NCBI GenBank assembly: GCA_002495055.1
Contig: DADR01000003.1
Location: 1 to 8,214 of the forward strand
DNA length: 8,214 nt
Source: Methanoregula sp. UBA247
GTDB taxonomy: Archaea > Halobacteriota > Methanomicrobia > Methanomicrobiales > Methanospirillaceae
Direction of reading: 5' to 3'
Shown: in pieces, positions 1-6,808 of the stretch
How the letters are laid out: every line of letters begins with the position of its first letter
Position numbering within the stretch: position 1 is the stretch's first letter
Position numbers and translations under genes: made by a program
Notes under the pieces: generated by a model
Seen by the model: the letters and a program-made list of their open reading frames with translations, nothing else
What the model was told of the DNA's origin: nothing
Databases searched by the model: none

Positions 1-2137
1 GAAATTCTTGTTCTGCTTCTGAAAAAATCCCGTCTTGTGTGGCAATCGCATATGCCATTTCGAAGATGAGCGAAACCTTCTCAATATTTTCTGATAGTTG
101 ATTGTGAGAATCATGATTTTCCAACAACGCAACTGAATCGTTCCATTTATAGGATGTGCCGAGAACAAACAAATTAGGTATGACGGTAAGTCCTACGTCA
201 CTGGCGGTATTTACAAGATCTCCACATTGCTTCGGAGTTAATGTATCACGTTTTTCAATTCCCACCAACTGAGCGATCTCTGAAATCTTGACGAGAGATC
301 CACCACTCCCAGATTCTTTTATCCTGATAAGATCGTACCAAATTTGTTTATCCGGATGGACGATTTCTTGTTTAAGTTCAACAGGAAAGACCGCGTAGAC
401 ATCGCGAGTCACCTTTCCATCCGTTTTATTCAATCTATTGCTCACTGGTTTGAGTTCTTCAACACAGTCAGTCCAAATCGAGAAAATTTCATCAAATTGA
501 TTGAGCTCAGGTATCTGAATGGTAATTTCAGGAATATTACCTGGTGCAGCAGGATTTGAATAGTAGGTTAATAATGAGGGACTTGCAGGATGATAGTCCA
601 ACCTTCTTGGAGTGTGCATATCATTTAACGGAAAGCCATCGGGGAAATGATGTAAGAATTTTCTTTTGAATAACGTCTTAACAAGATCTGGAGATTTTTT
701 TACTAGTGGTGTTCTTGCTGCATTTGATGAATAGACTGCCAATGAATATGCCAATTCCCAAGGAATCGGTATATTTCTCGTGTAATGCCAGGAAAGAATC
801 ACATCCATCATTTTCGGTGGAAGATTATCGAAAGCGGGGACATACTGAATCATTTCCTGATTTGCAACATGGTTTAACCGTGAACCCAATAAAAATGCCA
901 TAAATCCAGAAACATATGAAGTAAAGGACTTTGAATTCGAAAATGTGGATAATAATCTCAAACATTCTGTAAGTATACTATCGAAATCGGCCTGTTCAAC
1001 CAGAGCTCGACGCTCGAGGCCGTAGAAATAAATAAACATGTATCCAATTTCATCACTATCGTCTGTTTTACCTCTTGAAAGCCATGACAGATAGTGTCCT
1101 CGTTGATTTGGAGTCAATCCGGAATATCTTGGCCAATAGGGCAACAATTCAGCTTGTGAATTGTTCCCAACAGGCTTTCGTATATCAATACATGAGGCCT
1201 CGGATGAAGGGGCTTCACCGTCCGACCAGTAGATTAGTGGGTTTAGAAGTGTATAACCACCAACAGTAATTGATTGACCCAAACCTGCCCAATTTAATCC
1301 CTGTTTACTAATAATCTGGGCTGGAACTATTTCTGAAAAATCTTCAGCTTGTGGTCGAATTACTTCTTCTGGATGATATTGATATTTTGGGACAGCAGTT
1401 GCCTGAGATATATCCTCGGTTACTTGCTGATGTAATGGGGGCTGGGTCTTTTCGAGATGGGGAGGAATTACCTTTTTGGTCGGTAAATAAAAAATAATCA
1501 CGCAAATAAAAAGCAATAGAAAAATTACTGTGATAATTGTCGATTCGCTCTCAAACACCGTGAGAAGGTAACCGAACGTAATCAATGCAAATGTTAAGAC
1601 AATGCAACTAATGACAACATATTTTAAAATTTGTCCAAAACTGATGGATTTCGTTGGAATAACTCCAAGATTCATTTGATGAGCAATAGTATATGAATCA
1701 TAAATGCTGTAAAGCCAAACAATGATTCCCGGTATGATGAAACTAAAAATTCCTAAAATAATTCCAATTAAAATAAAAAATCCTTTCCTGATTTCCCCGT
1801 TGTAAACCTGTCCCAATCCAGGGAATACCAAGGATAATAGAAGTGCTAATCCCGTGATTTTTTTTGATGTATGAATTATTTGAGGTGCTTGGGATGTTGA
1901 AATAGCTTGTACGTTTTTCGTCTCTTTAATAATTTTTATTCTGTTCTTACATTTTGTGGCATCTTCCCTTTTTCCAATTTTAGAATAAGCAAATCCCATG
2001 TTATTTAAGGCACCGATATAATCCGGGTCAATTTTAAGCGCTTCCGCATAACTTTTTATTGCGATATCATACTTACCCTGTTTGAAATAGTCGTCGCCCT
2101 GTTCTTTCCAAGAGATCGCTTTCTCATTAGTACTCAT
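1..2137 (-). CDS. TPR / TM2-like membrane / TerB_N-TerB family protein, partial (3' end outside window)
   Basis: I translated the minus strand from ATG 2137-2135. The frame stays open for 712 codons to the left edge, so the C-terminus is missing. Residues about 8-72 form a TPR-like helical region (EQGDDYFKQGKYDIAIKSY, then ALKIDPDYIGALNNMG). Residues about 93-150 are a TM2-like module with two hydrophobic stretches around PGLGQVYNGE (106-115). Two more membrane segments lie near 170-194 and 199-218. A polar linker follows to about 275. Residues about 278-520 match the TerB N-terminal family, with YWPRYSGLTPNQRGHYLSWL (334-353) and GYMFIYFYGLERR (365-377). The last visible stretch, FEMAYAIATQDGIFSEAEQ, looks like the first helix and acidic 'DG' motif of a TerB domain. 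TerB-type domains belong to the Ter stress-response network and have been proposed to act at the membrane, possibly binding metal and linked to phage defence. The substrate here is unknown. Codon use is AT-rich, unlike the hsd genes. I am confident of the ORF and TerB_N call, less so of the exact role. Confidence 0.85.
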   Translation of the reverse strand, partial: MSTNEKAISWKEQGDDYFKQGKYDIAIKSYAEALKIDPDYIGALNNMGFAYSKIGKREDATKCKNRIKIIKETKNVQAISTSQAPQIIHTSKKITGLALLLSLVFPGLGQVYNGEIRKGFFILIGIILGIFSFIIPGIIVWLYSIYDSYTIAHQMNLGVIPTKSISFGQILKYVVISCIVLTFALITFGYLLTVFESESTIITVIFLLLFICVIIFYLPTKKVIPPHLEKTQPPLHQQVTEDISQATAVPKYQYHPEEVIRPQAEDFSEIVPAQIISKQGLNWAGLGQSITVGGYTLLNPLIYWSDGEAPSSEASCIDIRKPVGNNSQAELLPYWPRYSGLTPNQRGHYLSWLSRGKTDDSDEIGYMFIYFYGLERRALVEQADFDSILTECLRLLSTFSNSKSFTSYVSGFMAFLLGSRLNHVANQEMIQYVPAFDNLPPKMMDVILSWHYTRNIPIPWELAYSLAVYSSNAARTPLVKKSPDLVKTLFKRKFLHHFPDGFPLNDMHTPRRLDYHPASPSLLTYYSNPAAPGNIPEITIQIPELNQFDEIFSIWTDCVEELKPVSNRLNKTDGKVTRDVYAVFPVELKQEIVHPDKQIWYDLIRIKESGSGGSLVKISEIAQLVGIEKRDTLTPKQCGDLVNTASDVGLTVIPNLFVLGTSYKWNDSVALLENHDSHNQLSENIEKVSLIFEMAYAIATQDGIFSEAEQEF

Positions 2138-2141
2138 TAGT
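2123..2141. repeat. 9-bp tandem direct repeat over the TerB-gene start
   Basis: CTCATTAGT occurs at 2123-2131 and again at 2133-2141, one base apart, giving a 10-bp period. On the coding (minus) strand each copy carries an ATG. The copy at 2137-2135 opens the long frame, while the one at 2127-2125 is out of frame and stops after about two dozen codons. It may be a chance duplication or a small operator-like site. Confidence 0.5.
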
Positions 2142-2169
2142 CTACGAAACTAATACAACAAATCGAACT

Positions 2170-2177
2170 ATTATAAG
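2170..2177 (-). promoter_or_regulatory. Candidate archaeal TATA box for the TerB-family gene
   Basis: On the minus strand the sequence reads AAGAAAACCTTATAATAG. This is an A/T-rich TATA-like core directly preceded by a purine-rich stretch that could serve as the TFB-recognition element. The core lies about 37 bases upstream of ATG 2137. With the usual archaeal TATA-to-start distance this would give a leader of roughly ten bases, in keeping with the lack of an obvious Shine-Dalgarno sequence. The assignment rests on spacing and composition only. Confidence 0.4.
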
Positions 2178-2335
2178 GTTTTCTTAAGCACTTGTTCTTC
2201 AAAAGAGAATGTGGTGGCGATTCTTCCGGGCGTTAGCCACAATCTGGATCTCCTCATCTGTTAGTGAGCCGGTATAGCGGTTATGCGGGCTATGATGATC
2301 GAAGAGAGGTGCCCGGGCCCCTGTTGTCCGAAAGC

Positions 2336-2343
2336 GTGAGGAG
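2336..2343 (+). promoter_or_regulatory. Shine-Dalgarno site for the small ORF at 2350
   Basis: GTGAGGAG with the core AGGAG lies six bases before ATG 2350. The spacing and match are good enough to favour real translation of this small frame over the overlapping alternatives. Confidence 0.55.
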
Positions 2344-2349
2344 TCCGGC

Positions 2350-2646
2350 ATGGACAGCGAACTGGCCCTGGTGGTGTTCTCGGCAACCCTGCCGATCTAC
2401 CTTGCACTCCTCGTCATCTACGAAAAGACCGGGAAGTATGACGTGATGTGCACGGACCTGGGCAGGCTCAAGGATGAGCACTCCCTGTTTTACTACGGAG
2501 AGACAGCACATGGACCCGGAGATTATTCAGATCATCGAGATGATCATGGTACTCGTGGCGGCAATCTCCGCGTAATGGCAACGCATGCAGAAGAGAGATG
2601 CATACATCTTGGAAAACCTCATTTGAACCCTAACCACAACACATAA
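2350..2646 (+). CDS. Small predicted single-pass membrane protein, possibly frameshifted
   Basis: The product has no recognised family. It is 98 aa as read. Residues about 5-24 (LALVVFSATLPIYLALLVIY) form one clear membrane segment close to the N-terminus. A charged stretch, KTGKYDVMCTDLGRLKDEHS, follows and could form an amphipathic helix on the other side of the membrane. The start is supported by AGGAG six bases upstream. The first 50 or so codons end almost always in G or C. From about 2505 the third positions become A/T-rich and the peptide turns into an unlikely His/Gly/Asp-rich string, while the +1 frame takes up the G/C-ending pattern and stops at 2575. The true product may therefore be a fused frame of about 75 aa ending near 2575, or a short protein whose 3' end has decayed. 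The stop is 35 bases before hsdR on the same strand, so co-transcription is possible. Confidence 0.45.
   Translation: MDSELALVVFSATLPIYLALLVIYEKTGKYDVMCTDLGRLKDEHSLFYYGETAHGPGDYSDHRDDHGTRGGNLRVMATHAEERCIHLGKPHLNPNHNT
2510..2575 (+). CDS. Tiny hydrophobic ORF (21 aa), or the displaced 3' end of the preceding gene
   Basis: The frame ATG 2510 to TAA 2573-2575 encodes a 21-residue peptide that begins MDPEIIQIIEMIM and ends VLVAAISA. It is acidic at the start and hydrophobic afterwards. GGAGAG lies a few bases upstream (2497-2502). It overlaps the 98-aa frame in the +1 register. Its codons mostly end in G or C, unlike the overlapping frame in the same bases. Extended upstream, the same register opens at an earlier ATG near 2474 for 33 residues. 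It could be a separate micropeptide, but I think it more likely the original C-terminus of the gene beginning at 2350, thrown out of frame by a one-base change or a sequencing error. No family is recognised. Confidence 0.25.
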   Translation: MDPEIIQIIEMIMVLVAAISA

Positions 2647-2657
2647 TGACTCTCCGG

Positions 2658-2665
2658 TTTTAAAA
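2658..2665 (+). promoter_or_regulatory. Weak candidate TATA element before hsdR
   Basis: TTTTAAAA is the only strongly A/T run close to hsdR, centred about 20 bases before the ATG at 2682. No Shine-Dalgarno sequence precedes that ATG, which would fit a leaderless or nearly leaderless message. The spacing is a few bases too short for an ideal archaeal promoter and there is no purine-rich element upstream, so the operon may instead be read from a promoter before 2350. Confidence 0.22.
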
Positions 2666-2681
2666 CACACTACCGAATGTA

Positions 2682-5366
2682 ATGACGGAAGAGCCAGAGC
2701 GAGTAACGAGAAAAAAGAGAATTGATCCACTCTTGAAAGCCTCCGGATGGAAGATTGCTCCTTATACTGAAGGCATGGATCTCTCCCGATTCAATCAGTT
2801 CGCTCTCGAAGAGTACGCCACTGAAAACGGTCCTGCAGATTATGCTCTCTGTATCGAGGGAAAGATCCTTGGTGTCATCGAAGCAAAACGATTAACCCGG
2901 GGACCTCAAGGGGTTCTCACTCAGGCAGAGCGCTATGCCCAGGGTCTGAAAAATAATCCTTTCAATTTTGAAGGGAAACATGTTCCCTTTCTCTATTCAA
3001 CTAACGGCGAAGTGATATTTTTCCATGACGTGCGTCACCATCTCAACCTTTCCCGGGAGATTGCGAAATTCCACACTCCCCGTGCACTTCTTGAACTATT
3101 GAATCGCAATACCGAGATCGCTGCGTATAATTTACGACAGCGGCCCAATACTCACCCCCGGCTCCGTCCCTATCAGATCGATGCAAACACAGCGATTGAA
3201 GAAGGGATAGAATCCAGAAAACGGAACATGCTGGTTGCGATGGCCACGGGAACCGGCAAGACGTTCACCCTGGTCAATGAGATTTACCGCCTCATGAAAT
3301 CCGGAGTGGGAAAACGGATCCTGTTCCTTGTCGACAGGCGTGCTCTTGCCGCCCAGGCGGTGAAAGCGTTTGCTTCATTTGAGCCGGAACCCGGATTGAA
3401 ATTCGATAAGATCTACGAGGTCTACAGCCAGCGGTTTTTCCGGGAGGATTTTGAAGCTGATGAGCCATTTGATCCAAAGGTTCTCCCCCAATCCTATCTG
3501 GAGGACCCGAAGGTAGGACATGCCTTTGTCTATGTCTGCACTATCCAGCGGATGACCACCTATCTTCTTGGTCCGAATGCGGGCAGGACGTATGGCATTG
3601 AGGACGAACCGATCGAGGATGATGCAGCCCGACTCAATATTCCCATCCATGCGTTCGATATCGTTATCGCCGATGAATGTCATCGGGGTTACACTGCTGC
3701 AGAGCAATCGGTCTGGAGAAACACGCTCAATCATTTCGATGCAATCAAGATCGGTCTGACGGCAACCCCTGCCGCACATACCACGTCGTATTTTGGCGAG
3801 CCGGTCTATCGCTATGAGTACGAACGGGCGGTCCGGGAAGGATATCTTGTGGATTATGACGCGGTCGCCATCTCCTCCGATGTCCGGATGAACGGGATCT
3901 TTCTTTCCGAAGGCGAACAGGTCGAGATCATCGATCCTGAGAAAGGTTCAAAATTTTATGACTGCCTTGAGGATGAACGGCAGTTTGACTCCACCGAGAT
4001 CGAACGGAAGGTGACGTCTCCGGATTCGAACCGGAAAATTATCTCGGAGATCAAGAGGTATGCAGAGGAGCATGAGAAGAGGTTTGGGAGGTTTCCCAAG
4101 ACCCTCATTTTTGCAGCAAATGATCTTCCCCATACGTCGCATGCTGACCAGCTGGTCCGGCAGGCCCGTGAGATATTCAACCGGGGAGAGTCGTTTGTCG
4201 ATAAGATAACGGGGAAGGTTGACCGGCCCCTGCAGCATATCCGTGAGTTCCGGAACCGGAAGGAACCATCGATTGTGGTTACGGTTGACCTGCTCTCGAC
4301 CGGTGTTGACATCCCTGATCTGGAGTACATTGTTTTCCTGCGTCCGGTGAAGTCGCGTATCCTGTTTGTCCAGATGCTCGGGCGGGGCACACGGAAGGGC
4401 GAGCATTACCCTGACAAGTCCCATTTTGTCGTCTTCGACTGTTTCGGTGGCACGCTCCTGGAATATTTCCGCAATTCCACGGATATGACTGTTGAACCAC
4501 CTCAGCGGGAAACCCGGAGTATTACCCAGGTGATTGAGGATGTGTACCAGAACCGGGACCGGGAGTACAATACCCGGGTGCTGGTCAAGCGTCTCCAGAG
4601 GATCGATAAGGAGATGTCGGGGGAGGCACGGGACATGTTCCGGGCATACATCGAAGCCGGAGATCTCCGGAAGTTTGCGACAAGTCTTCCCCGTCTGATG
4701 AATGAGGATTTCTCTTCGACGATGGAAATTCTCCGAAACCAGCATTTCCAGGACCTCCTGGAAAATTACCCTCGTCCTCCCCGGTCATTTCTCGTGAGTT
4801 ACCAGCCGGATACGGTTGGATCCCACTGGCTCATTCATGACGGTGCCGGAAATGAGTACAAGCCCGAGGATTACCTCACCCTCTTCTCCCGTTTTGTGAA
4901 GGAGAATCCCTCGCAGATCGAGGCGATCAGGATTCTTCTGGACCGGCCGAAAGACTGGAGTACGGATGCGCTCATCGAGCTGAAGACCAAACTCTCGGCG
5001 ACAAAGGAGCGGTTCACGGTCGAGAACCTGCGGAAAGCCCACGAGGTGAAGTATCACCGGGCTCTGGTGGACCTCATCTCGATGGTGAAGCATGCTGCCC
5101 GGGAAGAGGAGCCGCTCCTTACGGCAGAGGAGCGGGTACACCGGGTGTTTGAGAATATTTTTGCAGGCGACACGTTCACTCCGGAACAGCAGCAGTGGCT
5201 GGAGCGAATACGAGCGCATTTAATCGAGAACCTCTCCATTACACAGGAAGACTTTGATGTGATCCCGCTCTTCTCTCAGCACGGGGGATGGGGGAGGGCA
5301 AACCGGGTCTTTGAGGGGCATCTTCCCGAACTGATCCAGAGGTGTAACGAGGTGATTGCGGCATGA
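2682..5366 (+). CDS. hsdR: Type I restriction endonuclease subunit R (EcoEI/type IB-like)
   Basis: This is the motor and nuclease subunit of a type I restriction enzyme. With HsdM and HsdS it binds unmodified target DNA, translocates DNA using ATP and cuts at a distance. The N-terminal nuclease domain has a PD-(D/E)xK arrangement with D53 and E67-A-K69. The SF2 helicase core follows: Walker A ATGTGKT (K193), motif Ia FLVDRRALAAQA (215-226), motif II DECH (331-334), motif III LTATPA (359-364), motif IV KTLIFAAN (473-480), motif V DLLSTGVDIPDL (536-547) and motif VI QMLGRGTR (564-571). The C-terminal part ends in IPLFSQHGGWGRA (861-873), typical of the EcoEI R-subunit C-terminal domain that contacts the methylase. 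At 894 aa it is full length with every motif intact, so it should be active. The ATG at 2682 is the first in frame and leaves the usual lead into RIDPLLKASGW. No Shine-Dalgarno sequence is seen. Its stop overlaps the hsdM start by four bases. Confidence 0.96.
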   Translation: MTEEPERVTRKKRIDPLLKASGWKIAPYTEGMDLSRFNQFALEEYATENGPADYALCIEGKILGVIEAKRLTRGPQGVLTQAERYAQGLKNNPFNFEGKHVPFLYSTNGEVIFFHDVRHHLNLSREIAKFHTPRALLELLNRNTEIAAYNLRQRPNTHPRLRPYQIDANTAIEEGIESRKRNMLVAMATGTGKTFTLVNEIYRLMKSGVGKRILFLVDRRALAAQAVKAFASFEPEPGLKFDKIYEVYSQRFFREDFEADEPFDPKVLPQSYLEDPKVGHAFVYVCTIQRMTTYLLGPNAGRTYGIEDEPIEDDAARLNIPIHAFDIVIADECHRGYTAAEQSVWRNTLNHFDAIKIGLTATPAAHTTSYFGEPVYRYEYERAVREGYLVDYDAVAISSDVRMNGIFLSEGEQVEIIDPEKGSKFYDCLEDERQFDSTEIERKVTSPDSNRKIISEIKRYAEEHEKRFGRFPKTLIFAANDLPHTSHADQLVRQAREIFNRGESFVDKITGKVDRPLQHIREFRNRKEPSIVVTVDLLSTGVDIPDLEYIVFLRPVKSRILFVQMLGRGTRKGEHYPDKSHFVVFDCFGGTLLEYFRNSTDMTVEPPQRETRSITQVIEDVYQNRDREYNTRVLVKRLQRIDKEMSGEARDMFRAYIEAGDLRKFATSLPRLMNEDFSSTMEILRNQHFQDLLENYPRPPRSFLVSYQPDTVGSHWLIHDGAGNEYKPEDYLTLFSRFVKENPSQIEAIRILLDRPKDWSTDALIELKTKLSATKERFTVENLRKAHEVKYHRALVDLISMVKHAAREEEPLLTAEERVHRVFENIFAGDTFTPEQQQWLERIRAHLIENLSITQEDFDVIPLFSQHGGWGRANRVFEGHLPELIQRCNEVIAA
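5349..5356 (+). promoter_or_regulatory. Shine-Dalgarno site for hsdM
   Basis: GAGGTGAT, a near-perfect complement to the archaeal 16S rRNA 3' end, lies inside the last codons of hsdR six bases before ATG 5363. It fixes the hsdM start and indicates efficient re-initiation after hsdR. Confidence 0.75.
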
Positions 5367-6808
5367 GTGATATTGTTCAGAAGCTCTGGGGGTTCTGCCA
5401 TACCCTCCGGCATGACGGGATCGATTATGGCGATTATATCGAACAGATCACGTATCTCCTCTTTCTGAAGATGGCAGATGAGCGGAGTATCCAGTTGCCG
5501 GAAGGGTGCGGCTGGAAGTCGCTTGCCGCGAAGTCAGGGACGGATCTCACGGAGCATTATGTCGATCTGCTCCGGAAGCTCGGCCAGCAGCCCGGGTTAC
5601 TCGGCGATATCTTCTCGGGTGCTCTCTCCCGGTTCACGAACCCGGTGAACCTGAAGAAGCTGATCGGCCTGATTGACGAGACCGAGTGGACCTCGCTCGG
5701 GGTGGATGTCAAGGCAGCGGCGTTTGAGGGGCTGCTCGAGAAGGCCGCAAGCGAGGGGAAGAAGGGGGCAGGCCAGTATTTCACTCCCCGTCTCCTCATC
5801 CAGTCCATTGTCCGGTGCATGAAACCCGATCCCCGTGCACACCGGGAATTCACTATCTGCGATCCGGGCTGCGGGACCGGGGGGTTCCTTGTCTCTTCGT
5901 ATGAATGGTTGCTCGGGGAGACGAAAGGGGGAGCGATCGACCGCGACGTTGCGGTACGGGTCAGGAAGGGGACTTATTTCGGGCAGGAACTGGTTGCCCG
6001 TCCCCGCCGTCTTGCCCTGATGAACCTCTATCTCCACAACCTTGAACCTGAGATCAAACTCGGCGACTCCATCTACGAAGTCCCTGACGGCCGGAAGTTC
6101 GATGTCGTGATGACCAATCCCCCATTCGGGACGAAAGGGGCAAACCAGGCACCGGACCGTGACGACTTCACGGTCTCGACCAGCAACAAGCAGCTCAACT
6201 TCATCCAGCACGTCATGACCATCCTGAAACCCGGCGGACGGGCTGCGGTCATCGTGCCGGACAACGTCCTCTTCGCAGACCAGGCAGGGGATGTGTTCCG
6301 GGTGCTCACCGAGGACTGCGACCTGCACACGATCCTCCGGTTACCGAACGGCACATTCACGCCGTATTCTGCCGGTACCAAGACGAACGTGATATTCTTC
6401 ACGAAAGGATTCCCGACCGAGAGGATGTGGGTGTATGATGACCGGACGAACGTACCGCATATCACAAAGAAGGACCGGCCACTGACAGCGGAATATTTTA
6501 CCGAATTTGAGCAGTGCTACGGCACTGATCCCAATGGTCGAGCGAAGCGTGATACCCACGATTCAAAAGAGGATCGCTGGCACTCGTTTCACATCAGCGA
6601 GGTCAAGGAGCGGAATTATAAGATTGATTCGCTGAAGTGGCTCAAAGATGAGTCGCTCGATGATGCGGATAATTTACCGGAGCCGGAGGAGCTTGCTACC
6701 GAGGCTATTGAGGAATTGCGGTTAGCGGTGGATGGGCTGACCAAGATTGTGGCGATGCTGGAGAATGGGAATGGGGATTTTGCAAATTCGAAGGATTTAG
6801 CAAAATGA
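5363..6808 (+). CDS. hsdM: Type I restriction-modification DNA N6-adenine methylase subunit M
   Basis: The product methylates adenine at N6 in the target defined by HsdS, using S-adenosylmethionine, and so protects host DNA. Two copies join one HsdS. Residues about 5-125 are the helical HsdM N-terminal domain (LWGFCHTLRHDGIDYGDY, YLLFLKMADE). The methylase domain follows with GQYFTPR (137-143), AdoMet-binding motif I DPGCGTGGF (167-175), catalytic motif IV NPPF (252-255), QLNFIQHVM (277-285) and the family-typical GTKTNVIFF (338-346). A Glu/Leu-rich helix at about 440-467 probably packs against the conserved helices of HsdS. Its 481 aa are normal for the family and all catalytic residues are present. 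Codons are strongly G/C-ending like hsdR. It starts within the hsdR stop (ATGA) and ends within the hsdS start (ATGA), so the R, M and S subunits should be made in coupled amounts. Confidence 0.97.
   Translation: MSDIVQKLWGFCHTLRHDGIDYGDYIEQITYLLFLKMADERSIQLPEGCGWKSLAAKSGTDLTEHYVDLLRKLGQQPGLLGDIFSGALSRFTNPVNLKKLIGLIDETEWTSLGVDVKAAAFEGLLEKAASEGKKGAGQYFTPRLLIQSIVRCMKPDPRAHREFTICDPGCGTGGFLVSSYEWLLGETKGGAIDRDVAVRVRKGTYFGQELVARPRRLALMNLYLHNLEPEIKLGDSIYEVPDGRKFDVVMTNPPFGTKGANQAPDRDDFTVSTSNKQLNFIQHVMTILKPGGRAAVIVPDNVLFADQAGDVFRVLTEDCDLHTILRLPNGTFTPYSAGTKTNVIFFTKGFPTERMWVYDDRTNVPHITKKDRPLTAEYFTEFEQCYGTDPNGRAKRDTHDSKEDRWHSFHISEVKERNYKIDSLKWLKDESLDDADNLPEPEELATEAIEELRLAVDGLTKIVAMLENGNGDFANSKDLAK
6791..6796 (+). 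promoter_or_regulatory. Shine-Dalgarno site for hsdS
   Basis: AAGGAT inside the end of hsdM stands eight bases before ATG 6805. It is weaker than the hsdM site, which may keep HsdS below HsdM in line with the M2S1 composition of the enzyme. Confidence 0.45.

Larger units (their letters stand above)
2138..2349. other. Gap between divergent genes; composition changes inside it
   Basis: The stretch lies between the minus-strand TerB-family gene and the small plus-strand gene at 2350. Its first 70 or so bases are AT-rich and hold the candidate promoter of the TerB gene. From about 2211 it becomes GC-rich. Short weak inverted repeats (GTGGC 2214-2218 with GCCAC 2236-2240, and ATAGC 2274-2278 with GCTAT 2289-2293) are too short to call as terminators or operators. 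A 50-codon minus-strand frame, 2351-2199, starts with ATG and ends TGA, but it lacks a clear ribosome site and strong codon bias. Confidence 0.5.

Noticed and set aside
344..1269. Several short plus-strand frames (344-559, 706-903, 1075-1269)
   Set aside because: All lie opposite the continuous minus-strand TerB-family frame and encode no recognisable protein.
2274..2293. Inverted repeat ATAGC...GCTAT as a terminator or operator
   Set aside because: The stem is only five base pairs with a ten-base loop and no following T-run, so it is not distinguishable from chance.
2264..2511. Overlapping short frames 2264-2446 (+) and 2290-2511 (-)
   Set aside because: Neither has a ribosome site as good as that at 2336-2343, and both conflict with the G/C-ending codon pattern of the frame starting at 2350.
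2577..2601. ATGCA...ATGCAT near-repeats upstream of hsdR as an operator
   Set aside because: The match is five to six bases of a self-complementary word, with no second symmetrical site and no fit to the promoter position.
3948..4745. 265-codon minus-strand open frame inside hsdR
   Set aside because: It lies wholly within the helicase core and C-terminal half of hsdR, whose motifs are all intact on the plus strand. Its peptide shows no domain, and long antisense frames are common opposite GC-rich genes.
5597..6328. 243-codon minus-strand open frame inside hsdM
   Set aside because: It is antisense to the methylase catalytic domain, with no ribosome site or family resemblance. It follows from the codon bias of hsdM.
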